DNA of 59,507 bases, from assembly GCA_012030735.1 (NCBI GenBank), contig JAAUUW010000002.1:1-59507 (forward strand). The letters run 5' to 3'. A program made the translations under genes and the position numbers. The stretch comes from Acaryochloridaceae cyanobacterium SU_2_1 (GTDB lineage Bacteria; Cyanobacteriota; Cyanobacteriia; Thermosynechococcales; Thermosynechococcaceae). Below, one piece after another: positions 58,864-59,507 of the stretch; position 1 is the stretch's first letter, and every line of letters starts with the position of its first letter. The notes under the pieces were generated by a model. That model was not told the DNA's origin. It worked only from the letters and a program-made list of their open reading frames with translations, and made no database searches.

Positions 58864-58875
58864 TGCAATAGCGAC

Positions 58876-59394
58876 CTAATATCCAATCGGTGAAATAGTG
58901 ACAGGAGAAACAGCGGATGTCGGTGGTACCGGCTTGTTTGGGCGCGGCGAAGCTGGCTCCACAAAGATGGTGGTTTGCGACCCTTTGGGTATAAAGCCCC
59001 TTGGGGCCTTTTCTACGGTTTCGGAAATCTCGTATTTACGTTTTTCGCTACGGGTCAGCCACTGTCGCTCGCTGCGTTCTAATTCCTCCAGTTTGCTGTA
59101 GCGATCGCCCCAGAATCTCTGAGTGTTAGCAGTCCAGGCGTAGAGAGGTAAGATCCCTAGGACTAGCAAGCACAAAACAGGTGTTGAAATCTTGCGAAGG
59201 GCCATCAATAAAATTAACCAATCAGGAAACTGAGGAGATAATGGATCCATCCCCTTTATTTCTTGACTGTTCCTAGAAAAGTTCTGGGTTGATTTATTGA
59301 TAGATGGAATTGAAGAGAAGTTTGATGATAATTGCTCAGCAGAATGATTGAGGTCACCCACTGAAGATGGCTGAGTGCTGCTGGCAACGGTCAT
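58876..59394 (-). CDS. FtsL-like small bitopic protein upstream of ftsI
   Basis: 172 residues. A cytoplasmic tail of about 66 residues, rich in Ser and Asn, one membrane helix (residues about 68-87, ISTPVLCLLVLGILPLYAW) and a charged helix that could form a coiled coil (SKLEELERSERQWLTRSEKR), then a Pro-rich tail. Size and topology resemble FtsL, and the gene lies 12 bases before ftsI, the position FtsL holds in many bacteria. Cyanobacteria are generally said to lack a recognised FtsL. No sequence motif proves the identity. Confidence 0.62.
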   Translation of the reverse strand: MTVASSTQPSSVGDLNHSAEQLSSNFSSIPSINKSTQNFSRNSQEIKGMDPLSPQFPDWLILLMALRKISTPVLCLLVLGILPLYAWTANTQRFWGDRYSKLEELERSERQWLTRSEKRKYEISETVEKAPRGFIPKGSQTTIFVEPASPRPNKPVPPTSAVSPVTISPIGY

Positions 59395-59507
59395 AATGAA
59401 ACTCCTCTAGCCCCAATTTTAAAGATTCCTGAAAAGGTCAATTTCAAAATCTAGCCAAAAAGCTCGTTATTGAAAATGACACATGCAATTATAAATGCAT
59501 TAAATAT

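Overview
The window is chromosomal DNA from a cyanobacterium. The evidence is ndhM of the photosynthetic NDH-1 complex, a tRNA-Leu(UAA) gene carrying the cyanobacterial group I intron, many GCGATCGC (HIP1) octamers, cyanoexosortase genes, a SomA/OprB-type porin, and a pilMNOQ operon with no pilP. I cannot name a genus from the sequence alone. The moderate GC content and protein flavour would fit the Acaryochloris/Thermosynechococcus side of the tree, but that is a guess.

Layout. 1-174: end of an IS3-type insertion sequence. 287-17510: an envelope-glycan region on the + strand: UDP-glucose dehydrogenase, three tandem MurG-like (GT28-type) glycosyltransferases, a GT4, an MsbA-type ABC exporter, two related GT2 enzymes around an aldo/keto reductase, a histidine phosphatase, a UDP-glucuronate 4-epimerase, a porin and an orphan sensor kinase. 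Ugd and the epimerase would supply UDP-GlcA and UDP-GalA, the transferases would build a glycan and the exporter would move a lipid-linked product. 17810-34860: a secreted beta-solenoid protein, dnaX, a ComEA-like HhH protein, a glutaredoxin-MauE fusion, CsgG with a protease-TPR protein, an SbcD-like nuclease, polyphosphate kinase and a soluble lytic transglycosylase. 35193-41248: an M23 peptidase, a cyanoexosortase A locus with an HpsJ-like gene, an M24 aminopeptidase and two small conserved genes. 41648-47415: trnL with its intron, ndhM, and pilMNOQ with its terminator. 47729-59394: fumC, a DUF39 homocysteine-synthesis protein divergent from a ferredoxin-MBL protein, hisA, DUF1400 and DUF1517 proteins, tsaB, ftsI and an FtsL-shaped gene directly upstream of ftsI.

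A striking property is the number of single-base frameshifts. I count about 33 in 23 loci, including essential genes such as dnaX, ftsI and the lytic transglycosylase. Most lie in a homopolymer and each is repaired by adding or removing one base. This points to uncorrected sequencing or assembly error rather than gene decay. I therefore annotate these genes as whole CDSs and state where the reading frame breaks.

The best candidates for something undescribed are the 15-kb glycan cluster with its triplicated GT28-type enzymes, a polyphosphate kinase whose N-terminus looks like the IF2_N domain of translation factor IF-2, and the FtsL-like gene next to ftsI.
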